A stretch of 64,000 nucleotides of DNA from Fodinicurvata halophila (lineage in GTDB: Bacteria; Pseudomonadota; Alphaproteobacteria; Kiloniellales; DSM-21159). The notes under the pieces are model-generated. The model was not told the origin of the DNA and did not search any database. It saw only the letters and a list, made by a program, of their open reading frames with translations. The stretch lies in contig NZ_JBHSCW010000001.1 of NCBI RefSeq assembly GCF_042651425.1, positions 124,001 through 188,000 of the forward strand, in the 5' to 3' direction. The position numbers were made by a program, and so were the translations under genes. This document shows positions 55,137-63,783 of this stretch, piece by piece (the first letter of the stretch is position 1; each line of letters starts with the position of its first letter).

Positions 55137-55692
55137 GCGCACCTCGTTTCTCCCTGCAGTCGCCTGATGATCAGCACGACCTGTCGCCCCAAATTCAACA
55201 AAGGACTCAACACCAATCACAGCGCCGGCAAACACATCCGCATCACCCTTCCTGGGAACTTGCGCATCAGCAGGCGGTTACTAATTTCCCTTTACTTAGA
55301 AACATCATAGAAGACATGCGGAATTTCTCTGAAACTACCGCTTCTTCTCTTCAATGACGTTGATCTTTGTCTTCAGGCTTGCAGTTTTTACTATCTGCCT
55401 GCTGAATGGATTGGATACTCTACAGGTGCTCTTCGAGCGAGGCAACGAGACCGTTTGCAGAACATTGCCTGCCGGCTGAGACCGCTTCTCAGCGACAGCC
55501 AACAAAGCTGTCATATTGCCGAAAGATTTTCGTCATGTTCGCTTGGAAAAAATTTTATCCTTCCACCCGCTTGACAGGCGTGGAGCCGACAGCCCTGCAA
55601 GACGGGAATGCCAGGCATGCAAAAAGGTGCCCGCATCCCTGCGAGCACCCTTTTCATGACTCCTGGCTCCGGTGCGTGACCGGAGTGCGGTT
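55137..55692. other. rpsT-dnaA intergenic region, no clear origin
   Basis: 556 bases. It contains the rpsT terminator and must contain the dnaA promoter. No TTATCCACA-type DnaA box was found on either strand, so it does not look like oriC. AT content is higher than around it (for example 55261-55400), but I see no motif set. Confidence 0.5.
55621..55654 (-). terminator. rpsT terminator
   Basis: Minus-strand stem GGTGCTCGC / GCGGGCACC (55649-55641 and 55634-55626) with a six-base loop and TTTTT (55625-55621). One T/G wobble. It is 38 bases past the rpsT stop. Confidence 0.85.
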
Positions 55693-55956
55693 TTACGCGA
55701 TCCGCTTGATCCGCGAGGACAGCCGGGAGATCTTGCGCGCTGCCGAGTTGCGGTGCAGCACGCCCTTGGTCACGCCGCGATGAATCTCGGGCTGGGCCTG
55801 CTTGAAGGCCTCGTGGGCAGCCTGCTGGTCACCGCTGCGGATCGCCGTCTCCACACGCTTGATATAGGTGCGGATACGGCTGAGGCGATCTCCGTTGATC
55901 TCTGCGCGGCGAGTGTTTCTGCGGATCCGCTTGAGGGCGGACTTGTGATTGGCCAT
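55693..55956 (-). CDS. rpsT: 30S ribosomal protein S20
   Basis: An 87-residue basic helical protein starting MANHKSALKRIRRNTRRAEIN and with VLHRNSAARKISRLSSRIKRIA at the end, standard for S20, which binds 16S rRNA in the small subunit. Strand and place next to dnaA are typical for this class. Confidence 0.98.
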   Translation of the reverse strand: MANHKSALKRIRRNTRRAEINGDRLSRIRTYIKRVETAIRSGDQQAAHEAFKQAQPEIHRGVTKGVLHRNSAARKISRLSSRIKRIA

Positions 55957-56058
55957 GGATGGACCCGTATCTGCTTGAGTGTTCCTGAGAGGCCGGGGTT
56001 ATAGCCATCTCTTCCTTGAGCGTCAAGGTGCGAAACACGGCCTTTCTCGAGCGTGGTC

Positions 56059-56850
56059 TCAGCGGTGCTTCCACTCCGGCTTGCGCTTCTCGATGAAAGC
56101 CTGCATGCCCTCGCTGCGGTCCTCTAGGGCGAAGGTGCCGTGGAAGGCCCGGCGCTCGAACAGCACCCCTTCGCTCAGCGTCGTCTCATAGGCACGGTTG
56201 ACGGCTTCCTTGCAGGTGGCCACCACCGGCCGGGACAGCCCGGCGATCTTCTGGGCCGCCTTCAGGGTTTCCTCCATCAGGTCGTCGGCCGGCACCACCT
56301 TGGCCACCAGGCCGGCCTGCAGGGCCGTCTGCGCGTCGATCTTGTCGCCGGTCAGGCACATGTACATGGCCATGGACTTGCCCACCGAGCGGGTCAGGCG
56401 CTGGGTGCCGCCGGCGCCCGGGATGATGCCGAGCTGGACTTCCGGCTGGCCGAACTGGGCGGTGTCGGCGGCGATGATCATGTCGCACATCAGGGCGAAC
56501 TCGCAGCCGCCGCCGAGTGCGAAACCGGCCACCGCAGCGATCACCGGCTTGCGGCAGTGGGTGAGCACCTCCCAGTCGTCGGTGATGAAGTCCTCGCGCT
56601 GGACGTCGGCGTAGGACTTCTCCTGCATCTCCTTGATGTCGGCACCGGCGGCAAAGGCCTTCTCGGAGCCGGTCAGCACCATGCAGCCCACGGTGTCGTC
56701 GGCCTCGAAGGCCCGCAAGGCATGGCCCACCTCGTCGACCAGGGCCGCATTGAGCGCGTTGTAGGCCTTGGGCCGATCAAGCCGGATGATGCCCACGGCC
56801 CCGTCGGTTTCGACCTGGATGTTCTCATAGGCAGCGGCAGTGGCTGACAT
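56059..56850 (-). CDS. enoyl-CoA hydratase
   Basis: A 263-residue crotonase-family enzyme. It has the oxyanion-hole segments EKAFAAGADIKEM and GFALGGGCEFALMCDMIIA, and the catalytic glutamates expected near FGQPEVQLGIIPGAGGTQRL. It hydrates trans-2-enoyl-CoA in fatty acid or butanoate oxidation. ATG 56850 follows GGAGACACGT. Upstream of rpsT and downstream of mutM, order conserved in alphaproteobacteria. Confidence 0.95.
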   Translation of the reverse strand: MSATAAAYENIQVETDGAVGIIRLDRPKAYNALNAALVDEVGHALRAFEADDTVGCMVLTGSEKAFAAGADIKEMQEKSYADVQREDFITDDWEVLTHCRKPVIAAVAGFALGGGCEFALMCDMIIAADTAQFGQPEVQLGIIPGAGGTQRLTRSVGKSMAMYMCLTGDKIDAQTALQAGLVAKVVPADDLMEETLKAAQKIAGLSRPVVATCKEAVNRAYETTLSEGVLFERRAFHGTFALEDRSEGMQAFIEKRKPEWKHR

Positions 56851-56941
56851 ACGTGTCTCCTTTCTCGGAAAAGGCTTTGCGGTGCAAAATCGGGGTCGAT
56901 TGAGGCGGCGCCGTCCCGCCCTGTCAAGCCACGAAAGCGGC

Positions 56942-57781
56942 TCAGCGCTGGTGGCGCGGGCAATAGAAGGTCGAACGCCCGGACTGCACGATGCGCCGGA
57001 TGGCCGAGGCCTGCCCCGTCGCGCCGCAGATGCCGCAGGGCTGTCCTTCCTTGTCATAGACCGCCCACTGGTGCTGGAAATAGCCCAGTTCGCCACTGCT
57101 CTGGACGTAGTCGCGCAATGAGCTGCCCCCCGCCTCGATAGCCCTCAGCAGGACGCTGCGCACCGCCTGTGCCAGGCGCTCGGCGCGCTGTCCCTGGACG
57201 CTGCTGGCCTGGCGCCGGGGCGAGATGCGCGCGGCGTAGAGCGCCTCCGAGACGTAGATGTTGCCCAGACCCGCCACCACACGCTGGTCCAACAGCGCCG
57301 CCTTGATCGGCGTGCGCCGCCCCTTCAGCGCCGCTGCCAGCGCCGGCCCGTTGAAGGCATTGCCCAGCGGCTCGGGCCCCAGCCCGGCCAGCAGCCGGTG
57401 CGCCTCCAGCGCCTCGGCCGGCACCAGGTCCATGATGCCGAACCGGCGTGCGTCGTTGAAGCGCAGCTGCACGCCGGCATCGGTCTCCAGGATCACGTGA
57501 TCGTGCGGAGCGAAAGGCAGGTCGGGATCGGCCACCAGCGTCATGCGCCCGGACATGCCCAGATGACACAGCAGCACCTCGCCGCCGCGGGTGTGCGCCA
57601 GCAGGTACTTGGCCCGCCGCGCCAGGTGCTCGATGGTCTGCCCCTCAAGGCGGGCCGCGAAGTTCTCGGGCAGCGGATAGCGCAGGTCCGGGCGCCTCTG
57701 GATGACGCGCACCAGCCGCCGCCCTTCCAGGGCGGTCAGCAGGCCGCGGCGTACCGTTTCCACCTCGGGAAGCTCGGGCAT
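56942..57781 (-). CDS. mutM: formamidopyrimidine-DNA glycosylase
   Basis: A 279-residue base-excision repair enzyme removing oxidised purines. After removal of Met, P2-E3-L-P-E is the catalytic N terminus. The H2TH region and the C-terminal zinc finger (C249, C252, C274 and H277 rather than the usual fourth Cys) follow; the DNA reads CAC for that histidine. Divergent from ubiE by 63 bases. Confidence 0.96.
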   Translation of the reverse strand: MPELPEVETVRRGLLTALEGRRLVRVIQRRPDLRYPLPENFAARLEGQTIEHLARRAKYLLAHTRGGEVLLCHLGMSGRMTLVADPDLPFAPHDHVILETDAGVQLRFNDARRFGIMDLVPAEALEAHRLLAGLGPEPLGNAFNGPALAAALKGRRTPIKAALLDQRVVAGLGNIYVSEALYAARISPRRQASSVQGQRAERLAQAVRSVLLRAIEAGGSSLRDYVQSSGELGYFQHQWAVYDKEGQPCGICGATGQASAIRRIVQSGRSTFYCPRHQR

Positions 57782-57844
57782 GGATCCTCGACGACATGAC
57801 AGAAAGTTGAATTCGGACCGTAGCCTAATAGGCCTACAAAGGCT

Positions 57845-58627
57845 ATGTTCCGCAGCATGTCATCACGATCGCCTGAACCCCCACCCCCGGACGACACTCA
57901 TTTCGGGTTCCGCAGCGTCAGCGAGAGCGAGAAGACGCCGCTGGTCCGTGGTGTCTTCCGCAGCGTGGCGAGCCGCTATGACGTGATGAACGACCTGATG
58001 TCGGGCGGCATCCACCGGCTGTGGAAGGACGCCATGGTCGACTGGCTGCGCCCGCGGCCCGGATGGCAGGTGCTGGACGTGGCCGGCGGCACGGGGGACG
58101 TCTCCTTCCGCATCCAGGACCGCCTCGACGGCCAGGGCGAAATGTATCTCTGCGACCTGACCTGGGACATGCTCTCGGTCGGCCGCGACCGCGCCATCGA
58201 CCAGGGACGCCTGCACGGCCTGCACTGGATCTGCGGCAATGCCGAGACCCTGCCCCTGCCCGATCGCTCCATGGACGCCTACACCATCGCCTTCGGGCTG
58301 AGGAACGTCACCCGCATGGACCAGGCGCTGGCCGAGGCCCGGCGCGTCCTGAAACCCGGCGGGCGCTTCCTCTGCCTGGAATTCAGCCAGGTGGTCCTGC
58401 CCCTGCTGGACCGGCTCTACGACCTCTATTCCTTCCGCCTGTTGCCGGCCCTGGGCGGCATGGTTGCCGGCGACCGCGAGTCCTACCAGTATCTGGTGGA
58501 ATCCATCCGCCGCTTTCCCTCCCAGGAGGATCTGGTCCAGCGCATCGCCGCCAATGGCCTGGAACAGGTGCACTATCGCAACCTGTCGGGGGGAATCGCG
58601 GCCCTGCACTCGGCCTGGCGCCTGTAA
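57845..58627 (+). CDS. ubiE: ubiquinone/menaquinone biosynthesis C-methyltransferase
   Basis: A 260-residue SAM-dependent methyltransferase. It has FRSVASRYDVMNDLMSGGIHRLWKD and the SAM-binding VLDVAGGTGDVSFRI, then AFGLRNVTRMDQALAEARRVLKPGGRFLCLEFS. It methylates the quinone ring in ubiquinone synthesis. An alternative ATG is at 57857. It is followed by ubiB, as in the class. Confidence 0.97.
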   Translation: MFRSMSSRSPEPPPPDDTHFGFRSVSESEKTPLVRGVFRSVASRYDVMNDLMSGGIHRLWKDAMVDWLRPRPGWQVLDVAGGTGDVSFRIQDRLDGQGEMYLCDLTWDMLSVGRDRAIDQGRLHGLHWICGNAETLPLPDRSMDAYTIAFGLRNVTRMDQALAEARRVLKPGGRFLCLEFSQVVLPLLDRLYDLYSFRLLPALGGMVAGDRESYQYLVESIRRFPSQEDLVQRIAANGLEQVHYRNLSGGIAALHSAWRL

Positions 58628-58642
58628 CGGCACGACGGATCC

Positions 58643-60256
58643 ATGCGCACGCTCCTGTCCTTTCCCTTTCGCCTGCTGCATATCCTGCGCGTCCTGACCC
58701 GGCACGACGCGCTGGCCGTGGCCGACGCCATGGGGGTGTATCCCGCCCTGGTCAAACCGCTGCGCCGCTTCAGCCGGCGCAAGGCGGAAGGCCGGCCCGG
58801 CCAGAAACTCGCGCGAGCGCTGGGCGAACTGGGCCCCAGCTTCATCAAGATGGGCCAGTTCCTGGCCACTCGGGCCGACCTGGTGGGCGAGGACGTGGCC
58901 GGCGACCTGGCGGAGCTGCAGGACCGCCTGCCGCCCTTTTCCTTCGAGGAAGCGCGCGACCTGATCGAGGACGAACTGGGACAGCCGCTGGAGGAGCTCT
59001 TCGAGGTCTTCGACAGGACACCGATCTCCGCCGCCTCGATCGCCCAGGTGCATTTCGCCGTGACCCGTCCCAGCGACGAGGAGGTCTCCGCCTCCCAGGA
59101 GGACCCGCAGGACTTTCTCGCCGAGGACGCGCCCGAGGCCCCCGCCGCCGGCCGGGAAGTCGCGGTCAAGATCCTGCGCCCGGGCATCGAGCACGCCTTC
59201 GAACGCGACCTGCAGCTGTTCTACCTGATGGCCAGGATGATCGAACGCAGCCAGCCGCCGCTCAGGCGCTTCCGGCCGGTGGCCGTGGTGGAGCTGTTCG
59301 AGAATACCGTGCGCTTGGAGATGGATTTCCGGATGGAGGCCGCCGCGGCCTCCGAGCTGGCCGACAACTTCGCCGACGACCCCGACTACGAGGTTCCGGC
59401 CATCGACTGGGAGCGCACGGCCCAGCGTGTGCTGACGCAGACACGGCTGACCGGTATCCGCCTGGACAACCGCAATGCCCTGATCGAGGCCGGCCATGAC
59501 CTGACCGAGGTCCTGCGCAAGGCCTCGGCGATCTTCTTCAACCAGGTCTTCCGCGACGGCTTCTTCCACGGCGACCAGCATCCGGGCAACATGTTCGTCA
59601 CCGAACGCGGCACCATCGCCGCCGTCGACTTCGGCATCATGGGACGGCTGGACCGCAAGACCCGCTACTTCCTGGCCGACATGCTGCTGGCCACGCTGGC
59701 GCGCGACTACCGGCGCCTGGCCGAGGTCCAGATGGAGGCGGGCTACCTGCCGTCCGACCAGGCGGTGGACACCTACGCCCAGGCCCTGCGTGCGGTCTGC
59801 GAACCGATCTTCGGGCGACCGCTGAACCGCATCTCCTTCGCCCGCCTGCTGGGCCAGCTCTTCAAGCTGACGGAGACCTTCAACCTCTCGGTCCAGCCCC
59901 AGCTCGTCCTGCTGCAGAAGAACATGCTGATGGCCGAGGGGGTCAGCCGGCGCCTGGATCCCTCGCTCAACATCTGGATCCTGGCCGAACCGCTGATCAT
60001 CCGCTGGATGCAGGAAAACCGCGGCCTGAAGGCCAGGCTCCAGCACTCGGGCGAGACCATGGCCGGCGCACTGGAACGGCTGCCCGAGACCCTGCTGTCC
60101 GTCGAGCGCACCCTGAACGACCTGTCCGAGAACGGATTGCGCCTGAACACCGGGACAGCCGGCAGGTTCCCCCGGCACAACGGAGCCGGGCGCTGGGCCC
60201 TGCCCGTCGGCGGCCTGGCGCTGCTGCTGGCCGTCCTGGCCCTGCTGATTCATTGA
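58643..60256 (+). CDS. ubiB: ubiquinone biosynthesis kinase-like protein
   Basis: A 537-residue atypical kinase/ATPase. It has KMGQFLATRADLVG (the KxGQ motif), the RD-type core DGFFHGDQHPGNMFV, and VDFGIMGRL, with a C-terminal hydrophobic anchor (about 517-537). It helps the ubiquinone synthesis complex at the membrane. 15 bases after ubiE, probably one transcript. Confidence 0.96.
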   Translation: MRTLLSFPFRLLHILRVLTRHDALAVADAMGVYPALVKPLRRFSRRKAEGRPGQKLARALGELGPSFIKMGQFLATRADLVGEDVAGDLAELQDRLPPFSFEEARDLIEDELGQPLEELFEVFDRTPISAASIAQVHFAVTRPSDEEVSASQEDPQDFLAEDAPEAPAAGREVAVKILRPGIEHAFERDLQLFYLMARMIERSQPPLRRFRPVAVVELFENTVRLEMDFRMEAAAASELADNFADDPDYEVPAIDWERTAQRVLTQTRLTGIRLDNRNALIEAGHDLTEVLRKASAIFFNQVFRDGFFHGDQHPGNMFVTERGTIAAVDFGIMGRLDRKTRYFLADMLLATLARDYRRLAEVQMEAGYLPSDQAVDTYAQALRAVCEPIFGRPLNRISFARLLGQLFKLTETFNLSVQPQLVLLQKNMLMAEGVSRRLDPSLNIWILAEPLIIRWMQENRGLKARLQHSGETMAGALERLPETLLSVERTLNDLSENGLRLNTGTAGRFPRHNGAGRWALPVGGLALLLAVLALLIH

Positions 60257-60297
60257 ATTCCGCTTGAAATCCCCCACACAGACCTGAAATTTCAGAC

Positions 60298-61020
60298 GTG
60301 ACCTCACCACGCGACATACTCAAGCCCGTGCTGGTTCCGATCCATTCGGCCGGCTATCCCTTCATTGCGGCCTTTGCGGTCGTGACCCTGCTTCTCACCT
60401 GGCTCTGGCCGCCGCTCCTGGTGCCAGGCGGACTGTTGACCGGGTGGTGCGTCTTCTTCTTCCGCGACCCGCACCGCGTGACGCCGCAGCGTGAAGGCCT
60501 AGTCATCTCGCCGGCCGACGGCATCGTCCTGCCCCATGCGCAGGCAGCACCGCCCCCGGAACTGGGACTGGACGAGGCACCGCGCACGCGCATCAGCATC
60601 TTCATGAATGTCTTCGACGTGCATGTGAACCGCAGCCCGGTCAGCGGGCGGGTCCGCCATATCGCCTATCACAAGGGACGCTTTCTCAATGCGTCCCTGG
60701 ACAAGGCCAGCCAGCACAACGAGCGCAATGCGCTTTGCCTCGAACTGCCTGACGGCCGCGAGATCGTGGTGGTCCAGATCGCGGGGCTCGTGGCGCGGCG
60801 AATCTTGTGCGACCTGCGCGAAGGGCATAGCCTGACCCAGGGCGAACGCTTCGGCATGATCCGTTTCGGCAGCCGCCTGGACATCTACCTGCCCGAAGGC
60901 ACGGCCCCGCTGGTAACTCCCGGCCAGCGCATGATCGCGGGCGAAAGCGTGCTGGCCGATCTGCTGCCGCAGCACTACAGCCAGGAGGCACGCGAAGGAC
61001 GCCCCGGAAAGAGTCTTTGA
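60298..61020 (+). CDS. psd: phosphatidylserine decarboxylase proenzyme
   Basis: A 240-residue membrane-bound enzyme that makes phosphatidylethanolamine. The self-cleaving site is G191-S192 in MIRFGSRLDIYLP, giving the pyruvoyl group at S192. Short length and N-terminal hydrophobic segments mark the short (Psd type II) form of alphaproteobacteria. GTG start. Stop overlaps the start of pssA. Confidence 0.95.
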   Translation: MTSPRDILKPVLVPIHSAGYPFIAAFAVVTLLLTWLWPPLLVPGGLLTGWCVFFFRDPHRVTPQREGLVISPADGIVLPHAQAAPPPELGLDEAPRTRISIFMNVFDVHVNRSPVSGRVRHIAYHKGRFLNASLDKASQHNERNALCLELPDGREIVVVQIAGLVARRILCDLREGHSLTQGERFGMIRFGSRLDIYLPEGTAPLVTPGQRMIAGESVLADLLPQHYSQEAREGRPGKSL

Positions 61021-61877
61021 TGCTGAAACGCCGTCGCAGGAACCGCCGCAAGCAACGCAATCCCCAGGGCGCTTCCCTCGGACGTCTGGTCCCCAACGCC
61101 CTGACCGTGGCGGCCCTCTCCTCGGGCCTGACCGCCGTGCGCTTCGCCTACGAGGGCAGCTGGAACGCAGCCATCGTCGCCATCCTGGTGGCCGCCATCC
61201 TGGACGGTCTGGACGGGCGCATGGCCCGCCTGCTGCGCGCCACCAGCACTTTCGGGGCCGAACTGGATTCGCTCTCCGACGTCATCGCCTTCGGCGTGGC
61301 GCCGGCCATGATCCTCTATTTCTGGGCGCTGGACGGGCCGGGCAGTGCGGCCTGGGTGGTGGCGCTGTTCTACGTCGTCTGCGTGGCCCTGCGGCTGGCG
61401 CGCTACAACACCGACCAGGACAAGCCCAGCTACGCCTACAACTACTTCACAGGCGTGCCCTCGCCCGCCGGGGCCATCGTCGTTCTCCTGCCCCTGGTGC
61501 TCAGCCGAGAGGTCGGCAGCGAGCTGGTGAGCGAGCCTCTCTTCGTCACCGGCTGGATGACGCTGATCGGCATCCTGATGGTTACCCGCATTCCCACCTT
61601 CGCGGTGCGCAGCCAGCAAATCCCGAACCGCTACGTGCTGCCGCTGCTGGCTGCCGTCGGCCTGCTGACCGCCGGCTTGGCCGAGCTGCCCTGGTGGACC
61701 ATCACCTTGGGCAGCGTCATCTACCTGGCCAGCATTCCCCTGGCCTATTGGGCCTACAAGCGCCTGGAAGCCAAGGTGGCCCTGGCGGAAGAGGAAGGCC
61801 TTGACGACGAGTCTTCAACGAACGACCCCGCCGGCAACGGGGCCAGCGATCCCGTCCCGCTGCACAAGCGCAAGTAA
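61020..61877 (+). CDS. pssA: CDP-diacylglycerol-serine O-phosphatidyltransferase
   Basis: A 285-residue inner-membrane enzyme with about eight membrane segments. The CDP-alcohol phosphotransferase signature is DGLDGRMARLLRATSTFGAELDSLSDV (D-G-x2-AR-x8-G-x3-D-x3-D). It makes phosphatidylserine, substrate of Psd. ATG overlaps the psd TGA by one base, so they are translationally coupled. Confidence 0.95.
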   Translation: MLKRRRRNRRKQRNPQGASLGRLVPNALTVAALSSGLTAVRFAYEGSWNAAIVAILVAAILDGLDGRMARLLRATSTFGAELDSLSDVIAFGVAPAMILYFWALDGPGSAAWVVALFYVVCVALRLARYNTDQDKPSYAYNYFTGVPSPAGAIVVLLPLVLSREVGSELVSEPLFVTGWMTLIGILMVTRIPTFAVRSQQIPNRYVLPLLAAVGLLTAGLAELPWWTITLGSVIYLASIPLAYWAYKRLEAKVALAEEEGLDDESSTNDPAGNGASDPVPLHKRK

Positions 61878-61913
61878 ATCCAGGGCGGGCAGCCGCTTCC
61901 TGTCAGCACATGA

Positions 61914-61944
61914 AAAAAGGCCCGGGTGCGATGCACCCGGGCCT
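61914..61944 (-). terminator. bidirectional terminator between pssA and the BI-1 gene
   Basis: GGCCCGGGTGC-GAT-GCACCCGGGCC (61920-61944), an 11-base perfect stem with a three-base loop. For the minus strand it is followed by TTTTTT (61919-61914), an excellent terminator for the BI-1 gene; the plus side (pssA) lacks a T run. Confidence 0.9.
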
Positions 61945-61970
61945 CTCTGCGCTTGCACCTATACGCGAGG

Positions 61971-62705
61971 TTATTCGCGCATGATCCCCAGGATGCTGAG
62001 GATGTAGATGAACAGGGTCACGAAGGAGCCGTAGAGCATGAAGGCCCCGAAGATGGCCTTGCGCATGGTGATGTCGGCACCATCGCTCTCCTGGTACATG
62101 TTCTTGATCATCTGGGTCTCGTAGGCGGTCAGGCCTGCGAAGACCAGAACCACGATCACCGAGAGCACCAGCTGGAACATGCCGCTCTGGATGAAGAAGG
62201 CATTGACCAGCAGGGCGATCAGCAGGCCGATGGTCGCCATGGCCAGGAACGCCCCGATCGGGCCCAGGTTGCGCTTCGTGGTGTAGCCATAGAGGCTGAG
62301 ACCCGCGAAGGCACCGGACGTGATGAAGAAGGCCCGGGCGATCATCATGGGATCAATGGCCGCGTAGGCCGCCATCATCGGTCCGAGCAAGGCTCCCCAG
62401 AGCGCCGCGTAGACCCAGAAACAGGCCTGGGCCGCCCCGATGGACTTGGACATCATGATCTTCGGCGCGAAGAAGCCGAGTCCCAGGATGCCGATGAAGA
62501 ACAGCCAGAACGAGGATGCCACGGCCTGAACCAGGGCCGGGTTCATGGCAACGATCATCGAGATCGCGCCAGTGAAGGCAATCCCCAGGCACATGTAGTT
62601 GTAGACGCGCAGCATGTACTGCCGCAGGCCGGCATCAATCTGCTCCGCCGTCTGCGTCCGGCTCTGCGCGCCGGTCATGTAATTGCGATCTGGACCGAGG
62701 GCCAT
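61971..62705 (-). CDS. Bax inhibitor-1/YccA-family membrane protein
   Basis: A 244-residue inner-membrane protein with seven membrane segments. The N terminus (LRQYMLRVYNYMCLGIAFTGAIS) and the middle (GSFVTLFIYILSILG at the end) match the BI-1/YccA family, some of which regulate FtsH or move Ca2+. ATG 62705 follows GAGAGGAGTGAG. Convergent with pssA. Confidence 0.93.
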   Translation of the reverse strand: MALGPDRNYMTGAQSRTQTAEQIDAGLRQYMLRVYNYMCLGIAFTGAISMIVAMNPALVQAVASSFWLFFIGILGLGFFAPKIMMSKSIGAAQACFWVYAALWGALLGPMMAAYAAIDPMMIARAFFITSGAFAGLSLYGYTTKRNLGPIGAFLAMATIGLLIALLVNAFFIQSGMFQLVLSVIVVLVFAGLTAYETQMIKNMYQESDGADITMRKAIFGAFMLYGSFVTLFIYILSILGIMRE

Positions 62706-62997
62706 CTCACTCCTCTCTTTCGAAAAACGGTGTCTGACTGCATTAGATATGAGGCATTCCTTGTTCCAAATCAATCGAATCCGGATGCGTGGAAACCTCG
62801 AATGCCGCTTTTTCTCAACTTATCGCATGTCTCACACGCGATCCAACACCCCCGGCCGCGACAGGAATACGATAGAGGCTGGATATCCTTGCACTTTTCC
62901 TGCTGCCCCGCAGGCAGTCAGACAGTGACAAAGCGGTTTCAAGAAAACAATAGTTACCCGCAGCGGACTCGACCATAAGCGAAGAAAGGAAGACATC
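62706..62997. other. divergent intergenic region
   Basis: 292 bases between the BI-1 and SDR genes with promoters for both. I could not fix -35/-10 pairs. No gene or operator found. Confidence 0.4.
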
Positions 62998-63756
62998 ATG
63001 GATCTGAAACTGCAGGGCCACAGGGCTCTTGTCACCGGCGCAAGTTCCGGAATCGGGGCGGGAATCGCCAGGGTGCTCGCCGAGGAGGGTGCGCGTCTGG
63101 TCATGACCGCCACCAACCGGCAGCGCCTAGAAGGCGTGGCCCAGGAGATCGTTGCCGCCGGCCACGCGGACCCTGTCCTCCTGACCGCCGATATCACCGA
63201 CGCTCAGGCCGTGAATGAGCTGGCCGAACAGGCGCGCAGCGCCCTGGGTGGAATCGACATCCTGGTGAACGCCGCCGGCAGTTCCCGGCCCACGGACACA
63301 CAGGCCGACGATGCCTTCTGGGAGGAAGCCATCGAGCTGAACTTCTCCTCGGCCCGGCGCCTGACGCAGGCCCTGCTGCCCGACATGCGCACGCGCAAAT
63401 GGGGCCGCATCATCAACATCAGCGGCACCATGGAGCCGCGCAGCATCAATGCCGCGAGCGCCGCGAAGGCCGCCCTTCATGTCTGGGCCAAAGGGCTGTC
63501 CTGCGACGTCGCCGCCGAGGGCATCACCGTGAACTGTGTCGCCCCGGGACGCATCAACAGCGCCCAGATCCTGAACCGGCTGCATCCCACCGAGGAGAAT
63601 CGCCAGGACTTCATCGCCCGCAACATCCCCGCCGGCACCTTCGGCGAACCCGAGGACATGGGCTACATGACGGCCTTCCTCGCCTCGCCGCTGGCCTGGT
63701 ACATCACGGGCGCGGTCATCCCCGTGGACGGGGGCATGCACTACTTCGCGCACTGA
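62998..63756 (+). CDS. SDR-family protein lacking the catalytic tyrosine
   Basis: A 252-residue short-chain dehydrogenase-like protein. The nucleotide loop TGASSGIGAGIA, NAAGSSRPTD and serine in INISGTMEP are present, but the Y-x-x-x-K motif is AASAAKAAL: the tyrosine is replaced by alanine (codon GCG) while the lysine remains. It may bind NAD(P)H without normal catalysis or use another acid. RBS GAAAGGAAG. The cupin gene downstream is on the other strand. Confidence 0.9.
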   Translation: MDLKLQGHRALVTGASSGIGAGIARVLAEEGARLVMTATNRQRLEGVAQEIVAAGHADPVLLTADITDAQAVNELAEQARSALGGIDILVNAAGSSRPTDTQADDAFWEEAIELNFSSARRLTQALLPDMRTRKWGRIINISGTMEPRSINAASAAKAALHVWAKGLSCDVAAEGITVNCVAPGRINSAQILNRLHPTEENRQDFIARNIPAGTFGEPEDMGYMTAFLASPLAWYITGAVIPVDGGMHYFAH

Positions 63757-63783
63757 TCGGCAAGGCCTGGCACAGCGGGCGGC

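Noticed and set aside
55540..55570. TTTTATCCTTCCACC as a DnaA box.
   Set aside because: Too far from TTATCCACA (mismatch in the essential ACA) and no second box.
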